Position numbers and translations under genes: made by a program
Assembly: GCA_964489885.1 (NCBI GenBank)
Contig: CAZAZX010000009.1
Location: forward strand, 1 to 55,716
Source of the DNA: CAKOTZ01 sp964489885
Lineage (GTDB): Bacteria; Bacillota; Clostridia; TANB77; CAG-508
DNA length: 55,716 nucleotides
Direction: 5' to 3'
The notes under the pieces: model-generated
The model's input: the letters and a program-made list of their open reading frames with translations, nothing else
Database searches by the model: none
Told to the model about the DNA's origin: nothing
Part shown: positions 9,178 through 18,631 of the stretch, in pieces
How positions within the stretch are numbered: position 1 is the stretch's first letter
How the letters are laid out: each line of letters begins with the position of its first letter

Positions 9178-10096
9178 TATTATCACCACCTTTTTGCTCT
9201 ATTTTATCTAATTTTTCTAATTTCTTTAATTCTTCAATATCTTCAACATCTTTATTTTCATTTCCATCATCCATTGCTTTTTCAACATTTTTTATTATTT
9301 GAATATCTTTTGCATTATATTTTCTATAATAAGTGTCTTCTCCATCTTTTAACCTAACTTTTATAGTTTCCTTTAATGTTTCAATTGAACAAACTTCTCC
9401 TTCTCCATCAGGTGTTCTTACAATTGCTCCAATCTTAGGTAATCTCGCTAATTTTTCTTCATAAACATCTTGTTCATACTTTAAACAACACATAAGTCTG
9501 CCACAGCATCCTGAAATTTTTGAAGGATTAAGTGAAATATTTTGCTCTTTTGCCATTTTTATTGAAACTGTTTCAAAGTTATCTAAGAATGAGCAACAAC
9601 ATAATTCTCTTCCACACATTCCATTTCCACCCATTCTTTTTATTTCATCTCTGACACCAATTTGTCTAAGTTCGATTCTAACTCTAAAAACTGCGGCTAA
9701 ATCTTTAACAAGCTCTCTAAAATCTATTCTTCCATCTGCTGTAAAATAAAATAATATTTTTGTATTATCAAATTTATATTCTACATCAATTAGTTTCATA
9801 TCTAACTTATGTTTTTTTATCTTTTCAAGGCAAATATTGAAAGCTTCTTTTTCTTTTTTCTTATTTTCTTCATTATGCGATATATCTTTGTTTGTTGCAA
9901 TTCTTATTATTGGCTTTAAAGGTGATACAATTTTATTTTCTGGAATTAATCTATTAATTATTACAGCTTCACCAAACTCTTCTCCGTTTGCAGTATCTAC
10001 TATAACATATTCACCTTTTTCTATTTTTAACTTACCTGGATCAAAAAAATATACCTTTCCAGGTTTTTTAAATCTAACTCCTACTATGTTTTTCAT
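9167..10096 (-). CDS. ricT: PSP1-domain protein, RicT/YaaT type
   Basis: The protein has 309 residues. PSP1 proteins of the RicT (YaaT) type join RicA and RicF in an Fe-S containing complex that in Bacillus affects RNase Y and sporulation phosphorelay. The cysteine-rich segments GGNGMCGRELCCCSFLDNF and SGCCGRLMCCLKYEQ are diagnostic. A C-terminal acidic/lysine-rich tail (about 270-309) is variable. It overlaps the end of holB and the start of the ferredoxin gene, as usual in Firmicutes where holB and the PSP1 gene are neighbours. No in-frame CGG. Confidence 0.92.
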   Translation of the reverse strand: MKNIVGVRFKKPGKVYFFDPGKLKIEKGEYVIVDTANGEEFGEAVIINRLIPENKIVSPLKPIIRIATNKDISHNEENKKKEKEAFNICLEKIKKHKLDMKLIDVEYKFDNTKILFYFTADGRIDFRELVKDLAAVFRVRIELRQIGVRDEIKRMGGNGMCGRELCCCSFLDNFETVSIKMAKEQNISLNPSKISGCCGRLMCCLKYEQDVYEEKLARLPKIGAIVRTPDGEGEVCSIETLKETIKVRLKDGEDTYYRKYNAKDIQIIKNVEKAMDDGNENKDVEDIEELKKLEKLDKIEQKGGDNNGI

Positions 10097-10981
10097 TAAT
10101 TTCCTCCCATAAGCTTAATAGTAAGTTGTCCATACACATTTCAAAATTTCCATTTGATTTTAATTCTTTTTTTGTTTTTTCAACTAAAGGTATACAATTT
10201 AAATACAGAACATTCTTTTTAGCCGTTTTTAACATTATAATATTCATTACATCTAGCAATTCTTGAATAGAATCTTTTTCATCGTAAATAAAATCCTGTT
10301 TTAATACTTCTATTTTATTAATTTTATTTAGATTTTCTAATACATTTTTCAAATTTAAATATTTGTCTTGTTTTTCTATTCTTTTTAGTAGTTGTGAAAT
10401 ACTTCCGTCCGTGATAATTCTAAAATTTCTTTAGAAAAATCAATTGAATTATTTTTCAAATATACCTCTATCTCTTCATTTGTTAAATTGTGAAAATCTA
10501 TTCTTGTACATCTAGATTTTACTGTGGGAAGTAACAAATTTTCTTGGTTACATATTAAAATAACTGTTGCATATTCTGGAGGTTCTTCAAGTGTTTTTAA
10601 AAGCGAATTTTGAGCTGCTATAGTCATTTTTTCGCTATTATTTATAACATATACCTTTCTTTTTGAAGATATTGGTTTTTCAAATATTTTTTCATTCATA
10701 ATTCTTATTTGATCTATTTTAATAGAATCTTTATCTACATCTATTATGTGAAAATCTGGATTGTTATATGTTTCAAATTCAATACACGATTTACATAAGC
10801 CACAAGGTGCATTTTCGTTATTCATGCATAAAATTCCTTTTGCAAATTCTTTAGCAAATAAAAATTTACCAATTCCTTCTATTCCGCAAAACAAATAACT
10901 ATGCAAAACATTATTTTTTTTTAATGTATTTTCTAACAAGTTTTTAATATCATCATTACCAATTATCTGTTCAAAAGCCAT
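10074..10981 (-). CDS. holB: DNA polymerase III delta' subunit, read through two CGG +1 shifts
   Basis: The protein would be about 301 residues after skipping two bases. Delta' is a clamp-loader subunit needed for replication. Visible features are the P-loop region YLFCGIEGIGK (about 30-40), four zinc-type cysteines (CMNNENAPCGLCKSC), the stretch SLLKTLEEPPEYA and the motif VKSRCTRIDF. Frame 0 ends a few codons after CGG at 10411-10409. In the shifted frame the next codon but one is again CGG (10407-10405). Skipping C at both turns TCA CGGA CGGA AGT into TCA GGA GGA AGT (S G G S I), the usual GGSI segment of delta', and joins the C-terminal helical domain exactly. It overlaps the PSP1 gene by 23 bases. 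Confidence 0.88.
10405..10411 (-). other. Two consecutive in-frame CGG +1 shift sites (holB)
   Basis: CGG at 10411-10409 is in frame; after its C is skipped, CGG at 10407-10405 is again in frame. Two skips give Gly-Gly-Ser and the correct downstream frame. Confidence 0.85.
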
Positions 10982-11003
10982 TTAAAAACCCCTTTATATT
11001 ATC

Positions 11004-12480
11004 TTAACTTTCTTCTTTATTTTCTTTAGTTTCTGCAACAGTAGGTATTCTAATTACGACTTCTGTTCCCTTATCAAGTTCGCTTTTAATATCAATGCTT
11101 GCATTGTTTTGATCCAATATCTCCTTAGCAATAGCAAGTCCTAACCCAGTACCACCTGCTTCTCTTGATCTTGCTTTATCCACTCTATAAAATCGCTCAA
11201 AGATTCTTTTTAAATCTTCTTCAGCCATTCCAATTCCATTATCTATAATTTTAATGTATGCATCATTGTAAACAAAACCAACATATATTTTAATTGTGCC
11301 ACCGTTCTTTTGTATATTTAATACTATTTGTTAAAATGTTAATAACAACTCTTTGAATTCCATATTTATCTGCATATACCATAGGAACATTAGCTGTAAC
11401 AAAACATTCTACAGATAAGTTCTTCTTTAGAATTTCTATATTTAGCCCTTCTTGAACATTTTTAACTAATTCTCCTAAATCAAATTCAGTTTTTTCAGCC
11501 TTATTTTGCTTGTTGTCATATTTAGATAATGTAAGCAAGTCGCTAACAAGCTTTGCCATTCTTCTTGCTTCTGAAGAAATTACATTCAAAAATTTATATT
11601 GAACATCTTTTTCATATTCACCTTCTAATAAAGTATCTGCATATCCCATAATCGATGTAATAGGTGTTTTTAATTCATGTGATACATCAGCAATAAACTC
11701 TTTTCTCATATTGTCAAGCTTCACGTGTTCTGTTATATCTTGGATTACAGCTATAACCCCAGCGGGTCTATCATTTTCATCCTTATATGGCGCAAAAAGC
11801 ATATTTACATATCTGTCCTGTAAGTTAACCTTTTGTTCTGACGACGTCCAATTTTCTAAATAAATTATTTTTTCCATATTAATATCAACATTTAGTTTGT
11901 TAAAAATTTTATCAAAACTATCGTCATTTTCATCTAATTTCAAAAGTTTTTTTGCTGCAGGGTTTATATGAGTTATTTCACCTTTCAAGTTAAAAGCAAT
12001 AAGACCATCTGTCATATGTAATAAAATAGTTTCTATTTGTTTTTTCTGTCTAGATGCCTCATTTAATTTATCATTCAACTCTTTAGTCATTAAGCTAAAT
12101 GCGTTTACTAAATCATCAATATCTGTTTTAGATTCTTTAGGTTTTATATTTTCTAAATCTATTGATTTACCCTCTGTAATTTCTTTAACACTTTTTGTTA
12201 ATCTAGCAATAGGCGATGAAACAATTTTTGTTACTATAAATCCAGCAATTGCAGATACAATAACAAAAATACCAATAAAATAAAAAGTCATTTTTTTTAT
12301 TTGTTCATTTTCTTTATTTATTTCATCTACAATCTGTTCAGTAGTTTCAATAGAACCAGATGAAACTGTATTACTTAATACATCTAGGTTATGTGAAAAA
12401 AGTAGCCCCAATCCCATTAAAACAACAACATCCAAAATTGTAAAAATTAAAATGATTTTAATTTGCGTATTTTTAAGCAT
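11004..12480 (-). CDS. walK: WalK-type sensor histidine kinase, read through a CGG +1 shift
   Basis: The protein would be about 491 residues. The order is TM helix (about 8-28), short extracellular loop, TM helix (about 65-87), HAMP, PAS (about 150-245), HisKA with HELKTPITSIMG, then the ATPase domain with N box NILTNSIKYTKEGG, G1 box DNGIGM, FERFYRVDKAR and G2 box GTGLGLAIAKEI. This is the WalK/VicK plan that controls cell-wall metabolism. Frame 0 stops soon after CGG at 11304-11302 (GAA CGG TGG CAC AAT TAA). Skipping C gives GAA GGT GGC ACA ATT AAA and restores the ATPase domain, without which the kinase could not work. ATG 12480 is preferred because AAAGGAG precedes it. The partner regulator lies upstream. 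Confidence 0.88.
11302..11304 (-). other. In-frame CGG, +1 shift site (walK)
   Basis: Frame 0 reads GAA CGG TGG CAC AAT TAA. Skipping C gives E-G-G-T-I-K, the conserved glycine pair after the kinase N box. Confidence 0.85.
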
Positions 12481-12546
12481 TATTATATTATCTCCTTTAA
12501 TCATTAGAAGTGTTTAAATTAATAGTACATCTAGAGCATTTAAAAA

Positions 12547-13284
12547 TTAGCTTGCAATATAATATCCAACGCCTCTTTTTGTTACCAAAATTTGAGGATT
12601 AGAAGTATCATTTTCGATTTTTTCACGAATTCTTCTTACAGTAACATCTACTGTTCTAACATCTCCATAATATTCATATCCCCAAACTTTTTCAAGTAAA
12701 ACCTCTCTTGTTACAACTTGTCCTGGTTGGCTTGCTAAATATTTTAATACTTCAAACTCTCTTAAAGTTAAATCAATTACTTTTCCGTAAACTTTAACTT
12801 CAAATTTATCTAAATCTATAGTTAAATTTCCAACATGCAATACATTATCAGAATTTTGATTTTCTGGTTTTTCTTCACTTTTTACTGTATTTGCTTCAAC
12901 TTTTCTAAGGTTAGCCTTTATTCTAGCCATTAATTCTCTGACACTAAAAGGTTTTGTTACATAGTCATCTGCACCTAATTCCAAACCTAAAATTTTATCA
13001 ATTTCTTCATCCTTTGCAGAAAGCATTAAAATTGGTACATTTGGTAAAGTATGTCTAATTTTTTTGCATACAGTTAATCCATCCATTTTAGGTAACATTA
13101 TATCTAATAATATAAGGTCAGGTTTTTCCCTTAAAGCAATTTCAACTGCTGTAACTCCGTCATTTGCTTCTAATGTGTTATATCCTTCTTTTTGCAAATT
13201 ATATACTAAAATCTCTACAATAGGTTTTTCATCATCAACAATCAATATTGTTTTCTTTTCTAAATTTCCTGTTTGATTTTCCAT
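12547..13284 (-). CDS. walR: OmpR/PhoB-family response regulator, WalR type
   Basis: The protein has about 245 residues. The receiver domain holds the phosphorylation site in LILLDIMLPKMDG and the conserved lysine in VTKPFSVREL. A linker (about 130-150) leads to a winged-helix domain ending VRRIREKIENDTSNPQILV and KRGVGYYIA. It is encoded just upstream of the WalK-type kinase on the same strand and is presumably phosphorylated by it. The start is uncertain between ATG 13284 and 13305; 13284 has AAGGGATG upstream. The assignment to WalR rather than another PhoB-like regulator rests on the kinase architecture. Confidence 0.85.
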   Translation of the reverse strand: MENQTGNLEKKTILIVDDEKPIVEILVYNLQKEGYNTLEANDGVTAVEIALREKPDLILLDIMLPKMDGLTVCKKIRHTLPNVPILMLSAKDEEIDKILGLELGADDYVTKPFSVRELMARIKANLRKVEANTVKSEEKPENQNSDNVLHVGNLTIDLDKFEVKVYGKVIDLTLREFEVLKYLASQPGQVVTREVLLEKVWGYEYYGDVRTVDVTVRRIREKIENDTSNPQILVTKRGVGYYIAS

Positions 13285-13357
13285 TATTAGTATCATCCCT
13301 TTCATCAGACTTCTCTTAATTTATACCATAATTACAAATATTTCTCAAGCTTTTTTA

Positions 13358-15265
13358 CTAATATCTTACTACTAATTTATCAATTTTTTGCTTAATATAG
13401 TTTTCTAATTTTTCCATAAATAATTCTGGCATTATTTCTTTTTTTGCTACTAAATCCAATCCCTTTTCCCAACTTGCTGTAAGCTTAGGATTTAGCATAT
13501 CTGCCATCGAATTTTGTATAACATCATAAATTATTTCTCCTTTTTTTGATGGGGTTATAATTTGCGTTTTATTATTTATAGCTATATATTTTATTCTCTC
13601 CAATTTTTTTATAATTTCTGCTCTTGTTGCACTTGTTCCAATTCCCGCTCTCTTGATTTGTTCTCTCAAAGCTTCATCTTCAATTAATTTTCCTGCATTT
13701 TCCATTGCAAGAATCATTGAACCGGAATTGTATCTAGTAGGTGGTGTTGTTTCACCTTCTTTTATTTCAAGCTGTTCCAAAGTTATTAACTGGCCTTTTT
13801 TTAGTTCAGCAAGCAATTCTAAATTTTCATTTTCTTTATCATTTTTTGCCTTTGTTTTTAGTATTTCAAGATAACCTTGTTTTATACAGACCTTTTGGCT
13901 TGTATAAAAATTTTCATTTTCAACACAAATTGTTGCATTAATTTTGCTAAATTCAGCTGGTGGATAAAAAATCGCTAAAAATCGTTTTACAATTAAAATA
14001 TATATATTTTTTTGTAATTCAGGTAATTTATCAAAATTTTCAAATCCTTGTCCTGTTGGAATTATCGCATAATGATCAGTAATTTTACTATCATCTACAA
14101 ATTTTGTTTTTATCAGATTAGCACTATATTTTTCTTCAATCATTTTATTTAAATAGCCTTGAATTTCTATATTATTAAATCCTTTTGCTAAACCATTTAA
14201 ATTTTTAGTTATTACTTTTGCTATTGCAGTTGAAAGTACACGTGCATCGGTTCTAGGATAAGTTACAAGCTTTTTTTCATATAAGTTTTGGATAATTTCT
14301 AATGTTTCATCTGGTTTTATTTTGAATTGTCTTGTGCATTCATTTTGTATTTCCGCTAAATTAAATAATAATGGTGGGTTTTCTTTCGATTTTGATTTTT
14401 TTAGTTCAATAACCTTAGCTTTTTCTTTATTTAAGTTTTTTATTAATTCTTTCGCATCATCTTCTTTTTTGAAGCCTGATTCATTATATAATTTTGGAGA
14501 ATTAAAATATGGTGATTGTTCATTCACTTTCCATTCTGCTTTAAAGCATTTGTCACCTTCTCCAAATTCTCCATATATTTTATAATATTTTGTTTTTTTG
14601 AAATTACGAATCTCCCTTTCTCTTGATACAACCATTCCTAAAACACAAGTCATAACTCTTCCAACAGAAATTGACGCTTTCTCTTCTCCAATTTGTTTTG
14701 CTACTCTTCTTCCGTATATTACAGAAAGCAATCTTGAAAAATTTATACCAATTAAATAATCTTCTTTTGCTCTCAAATATGCAGACGATGCTAAACTATC
14801 ATATTCTTTTAAATCTTTTGCTTCATTAATTCCTCTTAAAATCTCTTCTTCTGTTTGAGAATCTATCCATACTCTTTTTTCTTCTTTTCCTTTTACTCCA
14901 ATCATCTGTTCAACTAATCGATATATGTATTCACCTTCTCTTCCAGAGTCTGTACAAACATAAATGCTTTCAATGTCGTTTCTTAGGAATAGCGATTTTA
15001 TAATATTAAATTGTTTTTCTACAGCAGGTATTATTTCATATTTATATTCTTGTGGTAAAAATGGCAGTGTGTCTAAGCGCCAAAATTTATATTTTTCATC
15101 ATATTTATCTGGGTATGACATTGTTACTAAATGTCCTACACACCACGTTATTACCCATTCATCTGATTCTATATAACCGTCTTTTCTTGTTCCGTTGGTC
15201 TTCAATGCCTTTGAAAACTCCATAGCCACTGAAGGTTTCTCTGTAATTAGTAACTTTTTTGACAT
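13358..15265 (-). CDS. topB: DNA topoisomerase III (type IA)
   Basis: The protein has 635 residues. Type IA topoisomerases relax and decatenate DNA through a 5'-phosphotyrosine. The TOPRIM domain starts at LLITEKPSVAMEFSKAL, with the acidic site VCTDSGREGEYIYR (about 100-113). The active tyrosine is in LVTYPRTDARVL, and GTSATRAEIIKKL belongs to the gate region. It has the compact TopB length without C-terminal zinc fingers. It is the upstream member of a minus-strand run leading to walRK. All CGG trinucleotides are out of frame. Confidence 0.93.
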   Translation of the reverse strand: MSKKLLITEKPSVAMEFSKALKTNGTRKDGYIESDEWVITWCVGHLVTMSYPDKYDEKYKFWRLDTLPFLPQEYKYEIIPAVEKQFNIIKSLFLRNDIESIYVCTDSGREGEYIYRLVEQMIGVKGKEEKRVWIDSQTEEEILRGINEAKDLKEYDSLASSAYLRAKEDYLIGINFSRLLSVIYGRRVAKQIGEEKASISVGRVMTCVLGMVVSREREIRNFKKTKYYKIYGEFGEGDKCFKAEWKVNEQSPYFNSPKLYNESGFKKEDDAKELIKNLNKEKAKVIELKKSKSKENPPLLFNLAEIQNECTRQFKIKPDETLEIIQNLYEKKLVTYPRTDARVLSTAIAKVITKNLNGLAKGFNNIEIQGYLNKMIEEKYSANLIKTKFVDDSKITDHYAIIPTGQGFENFDKLPELQKNIYILIVKRFLAIFYPPAEFSKINATICVENENFYTSQKVCIKQGYLEILKTKAKNDKENENLELLAELKKGQLITLEQLEIKEGETTPPTRYNSGSMILAMENAGKLIEDEALREQIKRAGIGTSATRAEIIKKLERIKYIAINNKTQIITPSKKGEIIYDVIQNSMADMLNPKLTASWEKGLDLVAKKEIMPELFMEKLENYIKQKIDKLVVRY

Positions 15266-15335
15266 ATAAATAAATCTTTCCTTTATTTTTTACATAATTA
15301 TATCATTTATTTTTCATTCGTCAAATTTTATATAC

Positions 15336-15365
15336 AAAAAATGGCAAGAAAACTTGCCATTTTTT
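15336..15365. terminator. Rho-independent terminator
   Basis: AAAAAATGGCAAG, a 4-base loop and CTTGCCATTTTTT form a perfect stem with T runs on both strands. It ends transcription of the 15441-16796 gene before topB. Confidence 0.85.
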
Positions 15366-15368
15366 ATT

Positions 15369-15424
15369 TTTATTGTGAAACAAAAAAGCTTCTTTATACC
15401 TCACCTATGGCTTTAGCCGTGCTG
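15369..15424 (-). repeat. Dispersed hairpin repeat, copy C
   Basis: On the minus strand the stretch contains AGCACGGCTAAAGCC and, further on, TGTTTCACAATAAAA. The same two blocks with similar spacing occur at 20621-20676 and 37219-37270. It lies directly downstream of the surface-protein gene. Confidence 0.6.
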
Positions 15425-15440
15425 GTAAAGCAGTTTTTAA

Positions 15441-16796
15441 TTAAATTAGTTTTTCTATATAATCTGCAATATCAGATACATAAGTATTATAATCAGAACT
15501 ATCTAACCATTTACCTCTATTTCCTATTTTACTTAAAAAATCCTCTGTACTCGTTTTGTTTGTTGAACTTCCTACTCCTAAATAATGAATACCATTATTA
15601 TTAAATATATCTATACATTTTTGATCTGTTAAAGACTCCTCTGAATTATTATTTAAGTTTATTACTATATTTATATCACCCATATTCCATTCTTGCTTTT
15701 CTAATAATTCGACAAGAGTATATGCTTTGTTTGTTTTTACAATTATATCTTTAAAATATGTATTTGCTTGACTATAGCATACAAATCCATAAGTTCCTTC
15801 TGTAATAGATGCATCAGTTGCAGAAGCTACCAAATTGTCATTTATATATGCTGTTATAGAATCTCCCTTTGCTATAATTTTGTAGTTCTCCCAAGTATTT
15901 CTAGTCCATCTTAAGTCTGAATTTACTGATAATCTTGAAATTTCTCCAAAATTATTAGTTGAAATATTTATTGCTCTATTTATCCCATTATATGCTCCAT
16001 TATTAATTCCTCCACCATTATCATGTCTATCCAACAAAAATAAGTATGAAGAATAATTTGTTGAACTTAGTTTGTTAAATCTTATCACAGCACCAATAAT
16101 ATCATCATCGCCATCTACTGTTCTTGCATTAAAACTAAGTTCTAAGTTATCATAATTTCCATTAGGGAAATAATACCCTGTTAAGTAATCTGAATTTTTT
16201 GAATTAACAACTGTTTTGGTTGTTGGATCATAACTCCAATTTCCATCTCCAAAATGTTCCCAGCTATTAAAAACTTCTTGCATGTCAGTTGCTTCACTAT
16301 TTACATAACCCTGTTCCCCTGTACCAATATTAATAAAATTTACTGCAATCAACTTTTCATTTAATTTTTTGCTTATTGCTTTTTTTAAATCTTCTAGATC
16401 AACTTTTACGTCACTTTTAGATATTTCAACATGGGATGATGGAGCTATGAAACTTGCATTTGATACTGTATTATTCATATCTGTAATAGAAAAATTATAT
16501 CCATCAGGAAAGTCTATTTTATAGTCAATTGCAGCCTTATTTTTTCCATTAGGATATACAACAAAACCATTAGGGCAAGTTATATTTTTTATTCCTTTAT
16601 CATTTTGAAAAGTCAGCAAAATATTATTATCTTCTTTATTTTCTATTGTTAAATTTGTGGTACTTGAGCTTTCTCTTAAAGCTATATTTCTTATAAATGG
16701 GATTCCATTAATTACCCCTGTTGATATAATTAATCCAACTAAAACTGCTATTGTAACAACAATTACAAATAATTTTCTATTTACACTTTTCTTCAA
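15441..16796 (-). CDS. Membrane-anchored surface protein with a concanavalin-like (LamG/DUF1080-type) domain
   Basis: The protein has 451 residues. A signal anchor (about residues 8-30) precedes an asparagine/serine-rich region. A beta-sandwich-like domain follows (about 190-350), with EHFGDGNWSYDP, LELSFNARTVDGDDDIIGAV, TRNTWENYKIIAKGDSITAY and EGTYGFVCYSQANTYFKDI. This pattern is typical of ConA-like/LamG domains that bind carbohydrate. The C-terminal 100 residues form a separate small domain (GIHYLGVGSSTNKTSTEDFL) that I do not recognise. It lies downstream of cwlD on the same strand. Ligand unknown. Confidence 0.65.
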   Translation of the reverse strand: MKKSVNRKLFVIVVTIAVLVGLIISTGVINGIPFIRNIALRESSSTTNLTIENKEDNNILLTFQNDKGIKNITCPNGFVVYPNGKNKAAIDYKIDFPDGYNFSITDMNNTVSNASFIAPSSHVEISKSDVKVDLEDLKKAISKKLNEKLIAVNFINIGTGEQGYVNSEATDMQEVFNSWEHFGDGNWSYDPTTKTVVNSKNSDYLTGYYFPNGNYDNLELSFNARTVDGDDDIIGAVIRFNKLSSTNYSSYLFLLDRHDNGGGINNGAYNGINRAINISTNNFGEISRLSVNSDLRWTRNTWENYKIIAKGDSITAYINDNLVASATDASITEGTYGFVCYSQANTYFKDIIVKTNKAYTLVELLEKQEWNMGDINIVINLNNNSEESLTDQKCIDIFNNNGIHYLGVGSSTNKTSTEDFLSKIGNRGKWLDSSDYNTYVSDIADYIEKLI

Positions 16797-16868
16797 GCTA
16801 GATCTCCTCCTTTGTATATATATGTATTAAAAGTATTATAACAAAAAAGTTATTTTTGTTCAATATTT

Positions 16869-17580
16869 TTATATATTAAAATAATCTATTATTCCTGTAT
16901 AAATTCCCCATGCTAGCCTATTTTGATAATCATCTTTTTGCAATAAATTTTCTTCTTCTGCATTTGATAAAAAACCACATTCAACTATACTTATAGGTAT
17001 TTCTACATGATCTACAATATACTTATTTGAAATTGACATTGATTCTCTTTTATTTTCTTTTTGAATTGATTTATTTAAGTTTGTTTGAATATCTGTTGCT
17101 AACTTTTTACTTTGTTCATTATTTTTCTTGTAAAAAGTTTGCCAGCCCCAATATTGTCCTTGTGGTATTTTATTTAGGTGAATTGAGACAAAAATATCTG
17201 CACTACTTTCATTTCCAATCTTTACCCTGTTTTTTATATCTGAAACTTTTTTTTGCCTTAAGCTAGCATTGTCTAAACTATAAATTCCGTTTTCATCTGA
17301 GCGAGTGAGAATTACAGTACATCCACTTTGCTCTAATAATTTTTGCACTTTCAAAGTTATTGCCAAATTAATTTTATTTTCAGTAATTCCATTTGGGCTT
17401 TCTGCACCCTCGTCAGGAGTCCCATGCCCGTGCGTCTAAGACCACTACCTTATTTGACACAGGAAGAGCGACTGTTTCCACAGTTTTATAACTTTTTGTG
17501 TATATTAAACTTGCAGAAAAAATCGAAACTATTAAACAGGTAAATATTAAACTTAATCTTTTTTTACTTAAAATAACCAT
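16869..17580 (-). CDS. cwlD: N-acetylmuramoyl-L-alanine amidase CwlD, read through a CGG +1 shift
   Basis: The protein would be about 236 residues, the CwlD length. CwlD removes peptide side chains in spore cortex so that muramic-delta-lactam can form. A single N-terminal membrane helix is followed by the Amidase_3 fold: first zinc ligand in DAGHGTPDEGA, second in ADIFVSIHLN, and the catalytic glutamate in SIVECGFLSN. The first motif exists only after a shift. Frame 0 runs GCA CGG GCA TGG GAC TCC TGA (CGG at 17430-17428); skipping C gives GCA GGG CAT GGG ACT CCT GAC. ATG 17580 is chosen because GAGAGG precedes it. A hairpin covers this ribosome binding site. Confidence 0.9.
17428..17430 (-). 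other. In-frame CGG, +1 shift site (cwlD)
   Basis: Frame 0 gives D-A-R-A-W-D-S-stop. Skipping C gives D-A-G-H-G-T-P-D-E-G-A, the zinc-binding motif of the amidase family. Confidence 0.9.
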
Positions 17581-17618
17581 ATAAAAACCTCTCATATAAA
17601 TATATGAAAGGTTTTTAT
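17581..17618. terminator. Hairpin overlapping the cwlD ribosome binding site
   Basis: ATAAAAACCTCTCATAT and ATATGAAAGGTTTTTAT form a long stem with one mismatch. It lies between the exchanger stop (17676) and the cwlD start (17580). It could end the upstream transcript, and it contains the GAGAGG of cwlD, so it may also limit cwlD translation in read-through RNA. Confidence 0.55.
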
Positions 17619-17675
17619 ATATATGAATATATTGTTCTTTTCATTAAATAATTCTAGAAAATTTTAGTATTAACT

Positions 17676-18626
17676 TTATGAAAATACTACGTAAGAATAA
17701 TATACTATAAACATTAGTAATAAAATTATTCCTTCTCTTTTTGATATTTTTCTATCTTTTAATGCAAATAAGAATAATGCCAATGCAGATAATACAAAGA
17801 ATAAAAGTTCTATTTCGCTAAATGAAATATGCTCAACTCCACCTAAAATAGAAACTGGTAACCCTAATACAATTCCTATGTTGAATATGTTACTTCCTAC
17901 GACATTTCCAATAGCAATATCATATTCTCCCTTTCTTGTTGCTGCAACTGATGTGACAAGTTCTGGTAAAGATGTACCTAAAGCCACGATTGTTAAAGCA
18001 ATTATTCTTTGACTTACCCCTAAATATGTAGCAATATCTGAAGCACTATCGACAACAAATTTACTTCCAAATATTATAGCAACTAATCCAATAGCAATAA
18101 ATATTATTGACTTTGGGATATTGTATTTAATTGGCTCTTCTGGATTTTCTTCAACCTTATTCTTCATCATTGAAATTAAATAATAAATAAACACACTGAA
18201 AAATAATATTAAAATCACGCCATCTTGTCTGCTAAAGTTATTATCTCCTAGTCCAAATATCATATCATTCATCATAACAACTAATAAAATTGAAAGCATC
18301 AAAGTTATAGGTAATTCTTTTCTAACAGTATTATCTTTAACCAACAAGTCATGAAATAATGCTGATATACCTAAAATCAATAAAATATTTAAAATATTGC
18401 TACCAATAACATTTCCTAGAATAATATCTCCATTATTATTTAGCAATGATTGGATACTTACAGCAAACTCTGGCGCACTTGTACCAAAAGACACAATTGT
18501 TAATCCTATAAACATTGCTGATAATTTGAAATTTCTTGCAAGTGAAGCTGCTCCATCAACGAAAACATCTGCTCCTTTTATTAATATAACAAAACCAAAA
18601 ATTAAAAATATAATACTTAATATCAT
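17676..18626 (-). CDS. Calcium/sodium antiporter, CaCA family (YrbG-like)
   Basis: The protein has 316 residues with about ten helices in two inverted halves. Each half carries a family alpha-repeat: FIGLTIVSFGTSAPEFAVS (about 40-58) and IIALTIVALGTSLPELVTS (about 200-218), both with the ion-binding G-T-S-x-P-E motif and a following N-V-x-G-S-N. It would exchange Na+ for Ca2+ at the cytoplasmic membrane. It starts 5 bp after the corrected stop of the DUF2207 gene, so the two form an operon without needing overlap. Confidence 0.92.
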   Translation of the reverse strand: MILSIIFLIFGFVILIKGADVFVDGAASLARNFKLSAMFIGLTIVSFGTSAPEFAVSIQSLLNNNGDIILGNVIGSNILNILLILGISALFHDLLVKDNTVRKELPITLMLSILLVVMMNDMIFGLGDNNFSRQDGVILILFFSVFIYYLISMMKNKVEENPEEPIKYNIPKSIIFIAIGLVAIIFGSKFVVDSASDIATYLGVSQRIIALTIVALGTSLPELVTSVAATRKGEYDIAIGNVVGSNIFNIGIVLGLPVSILGGVEHISFSEIELLFFVLSALALFLFALKDRKISKREGIILLLMFIVYYSYVVFS

Positions 18627-18631
18627 GTAAG

